Source: Clostridia bacterium
GTDB lineage: Bacteria > Bacillota > DSM-521 > Neomoorellales > Neomoorellaceae
NCBI GenBank assembly: GCA_030154265.1
Contig: JASKKH010000013.1
Coordinates: 1 to 53,317 of the forward strand
Length of the DNA stretch: 53,317 nt
Direction of reading: 5' to 3'
Shown here: piece after piece, positions 1-7,843 of the stretch
Position numbering within the stretch: position 1 is the first letter of the stretch
Layout of the letters: each line of letters opens with the position of its first letter
Position numbers and translations under genes: made by a program
The notes under the pieces: generated by a model
What the model saw: only the letters and a program-made list of their open reading frames with translations
Database searches by the model: none
What the model was told of the DNA's origin: nothing

Positions 1-47
1 AACCCGCATAAATCCTGATCCGTGCCGGGGTAAAATATTTTTGCCAC
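1..47 (-). CDS. Possible start of a truncated gene downstream of rbgA
   Basis: A GTG at position 47 opens a frame that runs off the window edge and reads VAKIFYPGTDQDLCG. Only about 15 codons are visible. The Shine-Dalgarno is weak (a TAGGG-like stretch just upstream), so this may not be a gene start. In Bacillus the gene after rbgA is rnhB, but these residues do not show the RNase HII N-terminal motif. I do not recognise the product. Confidence 0.2.
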   Translation of the reverse strand, partial: MAKIFYPGTDQDLCG

Positions 48-100
48 TGCCCTAAAACGGCCTATTCATCTCTACTTCCGAACATCGCAATTGGCTCATA

Positions 101-922
101 TTAGCTAACAACAGGATATTCCAATGTAAAACGACCTAGTTTGCCTTCTCTAAAATCATTAACCACTGCGTTAGCTGTTTTTTCCTTATCAACTTCACCT
201 CCAGACATTAGAAAGCCACGTGCTTTACCTATAGTTGTAAGAATATCAGATTCAGTATTGTCCAAATTGATATTATATCTAGCAATTAAATTTTTTGGAG
301 CCCTTTCCTTTAAAAGCTCTCCTAATAAGATGGCAATCTCAGTTATTGGTAATCTACCATCTGGTATACAACCAATAGCCCCTAAAAATAAAACCTTCTC
401 ACGTCCATGCCAGTTAGGCCAAAGGACACCTGGAGTATCTAATAACTCCATACGACCCATTAAACGAATCCATTGAGGACCACGAGTAATTCCTGGGCGA
501 TCCCCGGTTCTAGCCACCCCACGCCCAGCTAAACGATTCAAAAGCGAAGATTTGCCAACATTAGGGATTCCTAAAACCATAATTCTTAAAGGGCGTTCCC
601 GTAATCCTTTCTGCTTCATTACTTCATTTTTCTGTTTAGCAACTATTGATAATTCTTTATGTAAAGTTTTAATCCCTTCCCCAGAACGGGCATTAATAGC
701 CAGAACGGATGTTCCTGCTGATTTGTAATATTCTAACCATCTAAGAGTAGCTTGAGGTTCGGCTAAGTCCATTCTATTTAAGATCAAAATAGATTTTTTA
801 CAATTAAACTTTATTCCTAATCCAGGATAACGGCTAGTAAAGGGCAAACGTGCATCAGCTACTTCTAAAACTACATCTACTACTTTTAAATATTGATATA
901 AGTCCTCTATTCCTACCGGCAA
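101..922 (-). CDS. rbgA: Ribosome biogenesis GTPase RbgA/YlqF
   Basis: This is a GTPase needed for late assembly of the 50S subunit. The G motifs are in circularly permuted order, as the family requires: G4 (NRMD, residues 49-52), then G1 (GIPNVGKSS, 118-126), then G3 (DTPG, 162-165). The C-terminal helical domain is present. The protein is 273 residues, slightly under the usual 280 or so. The start is TTG, with AGGTGG about 6 nt upstream. The frame is closed by a stop a few codons further up, so the WFPGHM-type N-terminus usual in RbgA is absent. It is the last complete gene of the cluster and follows lepB by 11 nt. Function is confident from the motifs; the short N-terminus is the odd point. 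Confidence 0.9.
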   Translation of the reverse strand: MPVGIEDLYQYLKVVDVVLEVADARLPFTSRYPGLGIKFNCKKSILILNRMDLAEPQATLRWLEYYKSAGTSVLAINARSGEGIKTLHKELSIVAKQKNEVMKQKGLRERPLRIMVLGIPNVGKSSLLNRLAGRGVARTGDRPGITRGPQWIRLMGRMELLDTPGVLWPNWHGREKVLFLGAIGCIPDGRLPITEIAILLGELLKERAPKNLIARYNINLDNTESDILTTIGKARGFLMSGGEVDKEKTANAVVNDFREGKLGRFTLEYPVVS

Positions 923-933
923 TATGTTTCCAC

Positions 934-1458
934 CTACTTTATCAAACCTATATTTTTAGGAGGCCAAAAAACAATCATGGCTTTACCAATTATTAATTGT
1001 CGATCTAAAGTTCCCCAAGATCTACTATCAGCACTATTATTACGGTTATCTCCCATCATAAAGTAATTATTAGCTGGTACTTTTATAGGGCCAAAATCCT
1101 CATAAATTACATCAGGCGGTAAATAATTTTCTTTTATAGGTTTGCCGTTAACATATAAAATATTATCCCTGGCCTCTACTGTGTCTCCAGCCAACGCTAT
1201 AACCCTTTTAATATAATCTTTTTGGGGATTAAGAGGGTATTTAAAGACTATTACATCCCCACGTTTAGGCTCTTCAAACCGATAGGCTAAACGGTTAACT
1301 ATTATTCGATCACCTGGATATAATGTGGGTTCCATTGAGGGTGATGGTATATAAAAAGGTGTAAAAAGAAATGAACGAATAATTAGAGCCAGAACTGCAG
1401 CAATAAAAACAGATGGAAGTAAATCCTTCCACCATGAGGTTTCATTTTTTTCTTCCAA
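934..1458 (-). CDS. lepB: Signal peptidase I
   Basis: A membrane-bound serine protease that removes signal peptides from exported preproteins. At 174 residues it is the short Gram-positive type. One transmembrane segment lies at about 15-33. The catalytic Ser is S41 in PSPSMEPTL and the general-base Lys is K84 in DYIKRVIALAGD. The later family box GDNRNNSADSRSWG is also present. The TTG start is chosen because GGGGGTG lies 6 nt upstream. It sits between rplS and rbgA, a placement common in Clostridia, where signal peptidase travels with the translation and secretion genes. A hairpin separates it from rplS. Confidence 0.95.
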   Translation of the reverse strand: MEEKNETSWWKDLLPSVFIAAVLALIIRSFLFTPFYIPSPSMEPTLYPGDRIIVNRLAYRFEEPKRGDVIVFKYPLNPQKDYIKRVIALAGDTVEARDNILYVNGKPIKENYLPPDVIYEDFGPIKVPANNYFMMGDNRNNSADSRSWGTLDRQLIIGKAMIVFWPPKNIGLIK

Positions 1459-1482
1459 AGTTCACACCCCCATTAGCCAAAT

Positions 1483-1505
1483 ACGGGACTGATTAACAGT
1501 CCCGT
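1483..1505. terminator. Hairpin between rplS and lepB
   Basis: A perfect 9-bp stem (ACGGGACTG / CAGTCCCGT) with a 5-nt loop. The run of five T follows the stem only on the plus strand. On the minus strand, the direction of rplS and lepB, it is followed by ATTTGG. It may therefore be a weak terminator or mRNA-stability element setting the rplS/lepB ratio rather than a full stop. Confidence 0.55.
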
Positions 1506-1510
1506 TTTTC

Positions 1511-1858
1511 TTAACTATTCTTTATTTCTTTAATGCGAGCAGCTTTACCAACTCGACCACGTAAGTAATAAAGTTTTGCTCTGCGTACACGACCACGCCT
1601 TACAACTTCAATCTTATCAATTCGCGGGGAATGAACTGGGAAAATCCTTTCAACAGCTACCCCATAAGATACACGGCGCACAGTAAAAGTTTCTTGTAAA
1701 TCCTTGCCACGCCGACTAATTACCACACCTTCAAAGACCTGAATGCGTTCCCTGTTGCCTTCAACAACTTTGACATGTACCCTGACGGTATCCCCAGGTT
1801 TGAAATCAGGTATATCTGATCGCATTTGTTCTTTTTCTAGGGCTTCGATGATGTTCAC
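1511..1858 (-). CDS. rplS: 50S ribosomal protein L19
   Basis: Bacterial L19, at the 30S-50S interface of the ribosome. The sequence has the typical opening ([20 protein letters not shown]) and the basic stretch [19 protein letters not shown]. The chosen start is GTG at 1858, because AGGAGG lies 8 nt upstream of it; the TTG two codons earlier is too close to that Shine-Dalgarno. The product is 115 residues, normal for the family. A near-consensus promoter sits immediately upstream in the gap to trmD, so it can be transcribed separately from the upstream genes. Confidence 0.96.
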   Translation of the reverse strand: MNIIEALEKEQMRSDIPDFKPGDTVRVHVKVVEGNRERIQVFEGVVISRRGKDLQETFTVRRVSYGVAVERIFPVHSPRIDKIEVVRRGRVRRAKLYYLRGRVGKAARIKEIKNS

Positions 1859-1900
1859 CTGCAAACCCTCCTTTCCCTAACTACAATACAGTTGAAAAAT

Positions 1901-1930
1901 ATTATATCATAAACTTTTCCAGAGAAACAA
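1901..1930 (-). promoter_or_regulatory. Vegetative promoter for rplS
   Basis: On the minus strand TTGTTT (1930-1925) and TATAAT (1906-1901) are separated by 18 nt, a good sigma-A pattern. The expected transcript starts about 35 nt before the rplS GTG. It lies in the 68-nt gap after trmD. Confidence 0.65.
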
Positions 1931-1932
1931 TA

Positions 1933-2679
1933 TTAACGGTTTCCCTTACTCAAACCCTTAATCTCTGCCAATAACTCTTCATCTTCAGAACTTAGCTTTA
2001 CATTATTTAGTAATTCCGGACGCCGAAGCCAAGTTCGTTCTATTGCCTTCTTTCGACGCCAGCGCCGGATTTCTTCATGATTTCCTGATAATAAAACGTC
2101 AGGTACATCCAGCCCTCTGAAGGAACGGGGTCTAGTGTATTGTGGGTATTCCAAAAAACCCATAGCAAAAGAATCTTCCTTAGCCCCTTCCGGGGCACCT
2201 AATACACCAGGTATAAGACGAGTTATAGCATCAATTATTACCATGGCTGGTAGTTCCCCACCAGTTAGGACATAATCGCCAATCGAAATTTCCCGATCAA
2301 CTAAATTTTCCCTAACTCTTTCATCAATTCCTTCATAATGGCCACAAATTAAAACTAGTCGCTCTTCTTTAGCGAGTTCATTAGCTAAGTTCTGGTCAAA
2401 AACCTCCCCTTGTGGCGACATTAATATAACTGGCGGTTTAATAGATAGTCCCGATAATAACGACTCTATTGCCAAAAAAAAGGGCTCCGCCTGCATAACC
2501 ATCCCTGGGCCTCCACCAAAGGGATAATCATCAAGTTTTCGGTGTTTATTTTTGGCATAATCACGAATATTCACCAGATTAATGGATAAATGGCCTTTTT
2601 TTTGTGCCCGTTTGATAATACTGGTATTTACAAATCCCGTAAACATATCTGGTAAAATTGTAAGTATATCAACGTGCAA
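1933..2679 (-). CDS. trmD: tRNA (guanine-N1)-methyltransferase
   Basis: A SPOUT-class enzyme that uses S-adenosylmethionine to make m1G37 in tRNAs and so prevents frameshifting. Diagnostic stretches are FGGGPGMVMQAEPF, the knot motifs LICGHYEGIDERV and SIGDYVLTGGELPAM, and the C-terminal NHEEIRRWRRKKAIERTW. The length of 248 residues is typical. The start is TTG with AGGAGG upstream. It follows rimM by 11 nt in the conserved order rpsP-khpA-rimM-trmD-rplS, as in Bacillus subtilis. Confidence 0.97.
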   Translation of the reverse strand: MHVDILTILPDMFTGFVNTSIIKRAQKKGHLSINLVNIRDYAKNKHRKLDDYPFGGGPGMVMQAEPFFLAIESLLSGLSIKPPVILMSPQGEVFDQNLANELAKEERLVLICGHYEGIDERVRENLVDREISIGDYVLTGGELPAMVIIDAITRLIPGVLGAPEGAKEDSFAMGFLEYPQYTRPRSFRGLDVPDVLLSGNHEEIRRWRRKKAIERTWLRRPELLNNVKLSSEDEELLAEIKGLSKGNR

Positions 2680-2690
2680 AAGTAGGCCTC

Positions 2691-3203
2691 CTAATCCAAT
2701 AAACCAGGTATAATCTTAATTTCGATTTTTCCTTTATCTAAATCAATATTTTTTACTACATCTTTTAAAGCTGGAATTAAAATTTCTTTGTTTTCATCAT
2801 TTTTAACAACAAAAACATCATTTGCGCCAGTAGCTATAACTTCTCGTAAGGTTCCCAAAAAATCTCCATCAGTAGTAAAAACACTAGCACCTACTAGTTG
2901 AAATATATAATAATGTCCAGGTGGGAGGGGTTCCACCTCCCAAGGTTCTACCTTCAATAACGCTCCACGTAACTTTTCGGCCTCATTAGCATCATTTATT
3001 TCTGAAAACTTTATGATTAGATGCCTTCCTTGAGTACGAACTCTATTAACAGTGACAGTATGTATTTTTTCCCCCTGCTCCAAATAGAGTTTCAAATCTG
3101 AGCGAAAACGTTCAGGAAAATCAGTTAAAGGTAAAACCTTAACTTCCCCTCGTAGTCCATGGGTATTTATTACTTTACCGATAATGATTTTTTTTTGAGA
3201 CAT
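2691..3203 (-). CDS. rimM: 16S rRNA processing protein RimM
   Basis: A ribosome maturation factor that binds S19 and helps form the 30S head. The N-terminal RimM barrel begins with IIIGKVINTHGLRGEVKV and the C-terminal PRC-barrel includes YYIFQLVGASVFTTDG and NDVFVVK. The length of 170 residues is normal. The ATG start lies 3 nt after the khpA stop, so it is probably translated by coupling; its own Shine-Dalgarno is weak. Confidence 0.95.
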   Translation of the reverse strand: MSQKKIIIGKVINTHGLRGEVKVLPLTDFPERFRSDLKLYLEQGEKIHTVTVNRVRTQGRHLIIKFSEINDANEAEKLRGALLKVEPWEVEPLPPGHYYIFQLVGASVFTTDGDFLGTLREVIATGANDVFVVKNDENKEILIPALKDVVKNIDLDKGKIEIKIIPGLLD

Positions 3204-3206
3204 TTT

Positions 3207-3437
3207 CTATTGAATAATCTCCACCACTACACGTTTACCTTGATGTGAAGCAGCGGCTTTCACTAAAGTACGTATTGCTTTGGCAATTCTTCCTTGTTTA
3301 CCAATTACCTTACCCATATCCTCTTGTGCTACTCTCAGTTCAATGATAACTGATTTTTCTCCTTCTACCTGGTTAACACTGACCTGTTCTGGGTAATCTA
3401 CAAGTGCTTTGGCCAGGGTTAATACCAGCTCTTTCAT
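3207..3437 (-). CDS. khpA: KH-domain RNA-binding protein KhpA (YlqC)
   Basis: A 76-residue single KH-domain protein. The RNA-binding GxxG loop is visible in GKVIGKQGRIAKAIR (about 47-61). Homologues pair with KhpB/Jag and influence cell-division mRNAs in Gram-positive bacteria; that role is family knowledge, not shown here. The ATG follows TAGGAGG. It lies between rpsP and rimM, the standard position. Confidence 0.93.
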   Translation of the reverse strand: MKELVLTLAKALVDYPEQVSVNQVEGEKSVIIELRVAQEDMGKVIGKQGRIAKAIRTLVKAAASHQGKRVVVEIIQ

Positions 3438-3448
3438 CTTATTTCCTC

Positions 3449-3721
3449 CTATTTAGCTTGCCTTAAAGCTATAAATTTCTGCCATACACCTACTTTTTTT
3501 AACAGTGCACGTACTGTTTCTGAGGGTTGTGCACCAGTTTTCAACCAATTTAAAGCTTTATCTTCTTCAATTTTAATTTCTACAGGATTTTTTACCGGAT
3601 TGTAATATCCTATCTCTTCAATGACTTTACCATCACGGGGTGAACGAGAGTCTGCTACAACCAAACGATAAAATGGTGCTTTTTTAGCTCCCATCCTTTT
3701 TAAACGGATTTTTGTTGCCAT
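3449..3721 (-). CDS. rpsP: 30S ribosomal protein S16
   Basis: Small-subunit protein S16, recognised from the opening [20 protein letters not shown] and the following [18 protein letters not shown]. The start is the ATG at 3721, preceded by AGGAGGTGA at 5 nt. An upstream in-frame GTG overlaps that Shine-Dalgarno and is not used. The product is 90 residues, as expected. It follows ffh by about 70 nt with no clear terminator, in the ffh-rpsP-khpA-rimM order of Bacillus. Confidence 0.97.
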   Translation of the reverse strand: MATKIRLKRMGAKKAPFYRLVVADSRSPRDGKVIEEIGYYNPVKNPVEIKIEEDKALNWLKTGAQPSETVRALLKKVGVWQKFIALRQAK

Positions 3722-3791
3722 GAATATCACCTCCTCTAAAACTTGAAGTCATATTTCCTAAAAACAAGTTTTTCTTATTAAGAAATATTCC

Positions 3792-5141
3792 CTAAAAAGG
3801 GAAAAATCTTTTACCCTTTAGCTTTTTCTTTGCGCCACCTTCGCCACCAAAAATCTGCATAAACTTCTTAGCGTCCTCAAATTGGCGCAATAACCGATTT
3901 ACGTCTTGGACTCTAGTACCACTTCCTGCAGCAATACGTCTTTTACGACTACCATTTAATATTAAAGGATTTCGCCTTTCCTCAGGAGTCATGGATTGAA
4001 TAATAGCCTCTATATGAACCATTTCCTTGGGATCAATTTTAACATTTTTAAGTTGCTTCATCTTGCCGGTTCCAGGAAGCATACTAAGAATCTCTTCCAG
4101 TGGCCCCATCTGCTTCATTTGTTTCATTTGGGTGAGAAAATCTTCTAAAGTAAATTCCTGTTGTTTTATTTTCTTCTGTAATTCTTTAGCTCGTTCAACA
4201 TCAAGGTTGGCTTGAGCTTTCTCTATAAGGCTTAGAACGTCCCCCATTCCTAAAATTCTTGAAGCTAAACGATCCGGGCGAAAAATCTCCAGTGCGTCTG
4301 TTTTTTCACCCATACCAATAAACTTAATGGGACGGCCTGTTACAGCCCTAATGGATAAAGCAGCTCCACCTCTAGTATCGCCATCTAGCTTAGTCAAGAT
4401 AACCCCAGTTACACCTAACTGCTCATTAAAAGTAGTTGCCACTTGAACAGCATCCTGACCTGTCATGGCATCTACCACTAATAATATCTCCTGGGGATTT
4501 ACTTCCTCTTTTATTGCTACTAACTCATCCATCATAGTTTCGTTAATATGCAATCTCCCAGCGGTATCTAAAAGAACAGTATTATTACCATGATGATGAG
4601 CATGTTCTACTGCTGCCTTGGCAATATCTACTGGATTGCTGTTTTCCCCCATACTAAATACTGGAACGTCTAACTTTTCTCCTAATATCTGGAGTTGCTT
4701 AATGGCAGCCGGCCTATAGACGTCAGCAGCCACTAATAAGGGTCGTCGACCTTGACTTTGTACGAGACGAGCTAATTTGGCAGCCGTAGTCGTTTTACCT
4801 GCACCTTGCAAACCAACCAACATAATAACTGTAGGAGGTTGACTTGCCCAATTGATTTTACTTTCCTCACTATTTCCCATTAGTTTAGTTAATTCTTCAT
4901 AAACAATTTTTACTACTTGCTGCCCGGGAGTTAGGCTTTTCATAACTTCCTGTCCAACAGCTCGTTCTTTAACACTATTAATAAAGTCTTTTACAACCTT
5001 AAAATTAACGTCAGCCTCTAATAAAGCTAAGCGTATTTCTCGCATAGCTTTATTCACATCAGCTTCACTAAGTTTTCCTTTTCCCTTTAACTTCTTAAAA
5101 GTTTCTTGAAGTTTCTCTGCTAGCGACGAAAAGACTGCCAC
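3792..5141 (-). CDS. ffh: Signal recognition particle GTPase Ffh
   Basis: The protein subunit of SRP. It binds signal sequences and SRP RNA and delivers ribosomes to FtsY at the membrane. The N domain is followed by the G domain with G1 GLQGAGKTT (110-118), DTAGR (192-196) and TKLDGD. The methionine-rich M domain contains LTQMKQMKQMGPLEEIL. At 449 residues it is full length. The start is GTG behind a GGGGGTG Shine-Dalgarno. It lies 31 nt after ylxM and its receptor gene ftsY is nearby. Confidence 0.98.
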   Translation of the reverse strand: MAVFSSLAEKLQETFKKLKGKGKLSEADVNKAMREIRLALLEADVNFKVVKDFINSVKERAVGQEVMKSLTPGQQVVKIVYEELTKLMGNSEESKINWASQPPTVIMLVGLQGAGKTTTAAKLARLVQSQGRRPLLVAADVYRPAAIKQLQILGEKLDVPVFSMGENSNPVDIAKAAVEHAHHHGNNTVLLDTAGRLHINETMMDELVAIKEEVNPQEILLVVDAMTGQDAVQVATTFNEQLGVTGVILTKLDGDTRGGAALSIRAVTGRPIKFIGMGEKTDALEIFRPDRLASRILGMGDVLSLIEKAQANLDVERAKELQKKIKQQEFTLEDFLTQMKQMKQMGPLEEILSMLPGTGKMKQLKNVKIDPKEMVHIEAIIQSMTPEERRNPLILNGSRKRRIAAGSGTRVQDVNRLLRQFEDAKKFMQIFGGEGGAKKKLKGKRFFPF

Positions 5142-5172
5142 ATCAGCACCCCCTTATCCCTTTAAATTATAT

Positions 5173-5535
5173 TTACTCTTTACTACCTTCGGGTTTTTCT
5201 AATAGCTTATTAAGAATTAACCGAACTCTATCAAGATTTTCTTTATGTTCTTCTTCATAATATTTATTTAAATGCCGCAATGCGGAATTTATATTCTCTC
5301 GTAAGGACATATACCACTGCATATATCCCAATCTTGTTTCATAATCTTCCAGTGACTTAATCGCCCGTTGTAATCCGTCATATACCGCCTGGCGACTGAC
5401 ACCTTCTTCAAGGGCTATCTCACCTAAAGAAAGGTCATGGTGATAATGCAGTTCTAACCAATGTCTTTGTTTAGGAGTAAGAAGTGGTCCATAAAAATCA
5501 TATAAACGTGCTACTCTGGTTAACTGCTCAAGCAC
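5173..5535 (-). CDS. ylxM: YlxM family helix-turn-helix protein (UPF0122)
   Basis: A small protein with a sigma-70 region-4-like helix-turn-helix (LTPKQRHWLELHYHHDLSLG, then IALEEGVSRQAVYDGL). It is nearly always encoded before ffh and is thought to influence SRP; in streptococci it binds Ffh/SRP RNA (family knowledge). The C-terminus is an acidic/basic helix. The start is uncertain: GTG at 5535 has GGTGG 5 nt upstream and gives MLEQLTRVARL; an in-frame TTG at 5547 adds four Val-rich codons. Confidence 0.88.
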   Translation of the reverse strand: MLEQLTRVARLYDFYGPLLTPKQRHWLELHYHHDLSLGEIALEEGVSRQAVYDGLQRAIKSLEDYETRLGYMQWYMSLRENINSALRHLNKYYEEEHKENLDRVRLILNKLLEKPEGSKE

Positions 5536-5598
5536 AACAACCACCAACGTAAATTATAAGTCTCCTTAATATCTCTGTCAAGGGCTTGACTTTGACAC

Positions 5599-6540
5599 CT
5601 AAACCATTCTGATGGCAAACTGAGGGCAGACTTTAGTACAGTAACCGCAAAGGAGACATTTTTCTGAGTTAATCTTAGCTTTGCCATTTTCCAAGGATAT
5701 AGCTTGATTAATACAGGCATCTACACAGGCCCCGTCTCCTAAACAAAGGCTTTGTACTATTAAAAACTTTTTTGAGCTACTCTGGACTTCTCCCGGAAAT
5801 TTACCACTAAAGTACTGGATATTATAATCTACTTCTTGCTCACTAATCATACCAACAGCAATAGAAGCAACACCTGGCACACTCCTGGCAAAATCCATTG
5901 CTTCACGATATTTGCGTATCAAATTACCTCCAGCTAAAGTTTTCATAAGATATATACCTTTACCGGCAGATGCAGCTTGAGCAATTGCTGCTTTCATATC
6001 TTCAGGGCCACCACCAATAATACCCATGCCTTCTAGATTTAACAACGGAAAAACAACATCAATATCCTTTAAAGTTGCAGCTTTCTTCACAACTTCGACT
6101 GAATGAGTAGCAATACCTACAGCTCCAATTTTTCCTCTTATTTTTGCTTCTAATAAACACCGTATGGCTTCTGCCCGTTCTTCAAAAACATGTACTGTAC
6201 CTTTAGCTGCATGCAGAAGAAAAATATTAATGTGTTTTAAATCCAGCTCTTCTCTAGCCTCTTCAATAGCTTCTTTCATACCATTATAAGTTGTAGCAGC
6301 TGACTTTGTTGCAATTACCAAATTTTTAGTATCATATCCTTTTATTGCTTCCTTAATAATCCAATATGTTTCGTATAATTGAGCTGTATCAATAAAATTA
6401 ACTCCTCCGTTGAAGGCCCTTCTCATTATCCTTACACATGTATCCACATCAAGATTTTTTTGCCTAGGTCCCATTGGTAAAGTTCCAAAACACAGTTCTG
6501 AAACTTTCATCCCTGTTTGTCCGAGCTGCCGGTATTGCAT
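5599..6540 (-). CDS. Aldo/keto reductase with C-terminal ferredoxin-like domain
   Basis: An NADPH-type aldo/keto reductase barrel of about 250 residues fused to a two-cluster ferredoxin tail. The catalytic tetrad is visible: D51 (FIDTAQLY), Y56, K79 (IATKS) and H110 (FLLHAA). In the tail the second motif is canonical (C295xxC298xxC301xxxC305P). The first reads C266-L-G-D269-G-A-C272-V-D-A-C276, so an Asp replaces the second Cys (CxxDxxCxxxC). The substrate is unknown; the family includes electron-transfer-linked oxidoreductases of anaerobes. It follows mtaD by 16 nt and interrupts the usual ftsY-ylxM order. The Shine-Dalgarno (GGGGG) is somewhat far from the ATG. Confidence 0.87.
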   Translation of the reverse strand: MQYRQLGQTGMKVSELCFGTLPMGPRQKNLDVDTCVRIMRRAFNGGVNFIDTAQLYETYWIIKEAIKGYDTKNLVIATKSAATTYNGMKEAIEEAREELDLKHINIFLLHAAKGTVHVFEERAEAIRCLLEAKIRGKIGAVGIATHSVEVVKKAATLKDIDVVFPLLNLEGMGIIGGGPEDMKAAIAQAASAGKGIYLMKTLAGGNLIRKYREAMDFARSVPGVASIAVGMISEQEVDYNIQYFSGKFPGEVQSSSKKFLIVQSLCLGDGACVDACINQAISLENGKAKINSEKCLLCGYCTKVCPQFAIRMV

Positions 6541-6556
6541 TTAGCTTTAAAACCCC

Positions 6557-7843
6557 CTACATTTCCCTTGCTCTTTTTACTACATAATTAAAAATTTCAT
6601 TAACGTCTAAAGTTCGAACTTCGCCACCAGACATAATAACTTGTCCATTAACAATTACCGTATCTATGTCAGAACCCTTAGCAGCGTAAACTATATTAGC
6701 CTCTACGTCATGAAGCGGCATCCAGTGAGGTTGCTTTTTATTTATTAATATAATGTCAGCCTTTTTTCCTACTTCTAAGGAACCTATTTCCTTGTCAAGG
6801 CCTAAAGCCTTAGCACCATTTAAAGTCGCCATAGTTAATGCCTGATGAGCATCTATTACTGTTGGATCACCAGTAGTACCCTTAGCCAACAAAGCCGCTA
6901 TATGCATTTCCTCGAGCATATCAAGATTATTGTTGCTAGAAGCACCATCAGTACCTATTGCAACTGGGATACCAGCAGAAATCATATCAGCCACAGGAGC
7001 AATTCCGCTGGCTAACTTCAAATTACTCTCCGGGCAATGGGCTACCCCTACCTTTTTTTCTGCTATTATATTTACTTCATCTGTAGTTAAATGCACACAA
7101 TGCGCAGCTAATACTGGTAGGCTAAAGAGCCCAAGTTTGTCTGCCAATGCTATTGGAGTATAACCATATTGAGCTTTGATATTTTCAATTTCATCCTTTG
7201 TTTCAGCGAGGTGAATATGTAAGCCTACTCCTAATTTGGCGGCTTTATCTGCTACTTTAGTAAGATACTCTGGTGTACACGTATAGGGAGCATGAGGTCC
7301 TAACATAGTTGTGATACGACCTTCCCCTGCCCCATGCCAATCTTTAACCAGGCTTATACCAGTATTCAAACGTTCTTCATTAGCATCTTGAACCCCAATA
7401 AGGCCCTGGCTTAAACTTGCCCGTAATCCAGACTCAACTACTGCTTCAGCGACTTTGTCCATTTGAAAGTACATGTCAGCAAAAGTTGTTGTCCCAGAGC
7501 GAATCATCTCTAACAAAGCCAACTTGGTTCCCCAGTATATATCTTCACGAGTCAGCTTAGCCTCCTGGGGCCATATTTTTTCCTCCAACCAAGGTTTTAA
7601 AGGTAAATCATCAGCATAACTACGTAATAAAGTCATAGCTGCATGGGTATGACTGTTCACAAATCCGGGTAAGGCGACCATATCTTCTGCATTGATAGTT
7701 GTATCAGCCTTCCAATCTGTTGGTAAACCACTCTCAGGACCAAGATAATGAATCCGATCATTATTTATAGCAATTACCCCGGACTCAATTACAGACCCAC
7801 TTATAGGGATAATAGTACAATTTTTAATTAAGATTTTCCCCAC
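6557..7843 (-). CDS. mtaD: 5-methylthioadenosine/S-adenosylhomocysteine deaminase
   Basis: An amidohydrolase of the TatD/ATZ-TRZ superfamily that deaminates 5'-methylthioadenosine or S-adenosylhomocysteine to the inosyl compounds. Metal-binding motifs are present: NSHTHAAMTLLR (H65 and H67), HIHLAETKDE, AHCVHLT and GTDGASSNNNLDM. The length of 428 residues is typical. The GTG start shares a base with the ftsY stop and has GGAGG 7 nt upstream, so it is translationally coupled to ftsY. Substrate assignment is by family; guanine or other aminohydrolase activity cannot be excluded. Its place beside methyltransferase genes (trmD, rlmN and rsmB lie elsewhere in the window) is probably incidental. 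Confidence 0.88.
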   Translation of the reverse strand: MGKILIKNCTIIPISGSVIESGVIAINNDRIHYLGPESGLPTDWKADTTINAEDMVALPGFVNSHTHAAMTLLRSYADDLPLKPWLEEKIWPQEAKLTREDIYWGTKLALLEMIRSGTTTFADMYFQMDKVAEAVVESGLRASLSQGLIGVQDANEERLNTGISLVKDWHGAGEGRITTMLGPHAPYTCTPEYLTKVADKAAKLGVGLHIHLAETKDEIENIKAQYGYTPIALADKLGLFSLPVLAAHCVHLTTDEVNIIAEKKVGVAHCPESNLKLASGIAPVADMISAGIPVAIGTDGASSNNNLDMLEEMHIAALLAKGTTGDPTVIDAHQALTMATLNGAKALGLDKEIGSLEVGKKADIILINKKQPHWMPLHDVEANIVYAAKGSDIDTVIVNGQVIMSGGEVRTLDVNEIFNYVVKRAREM

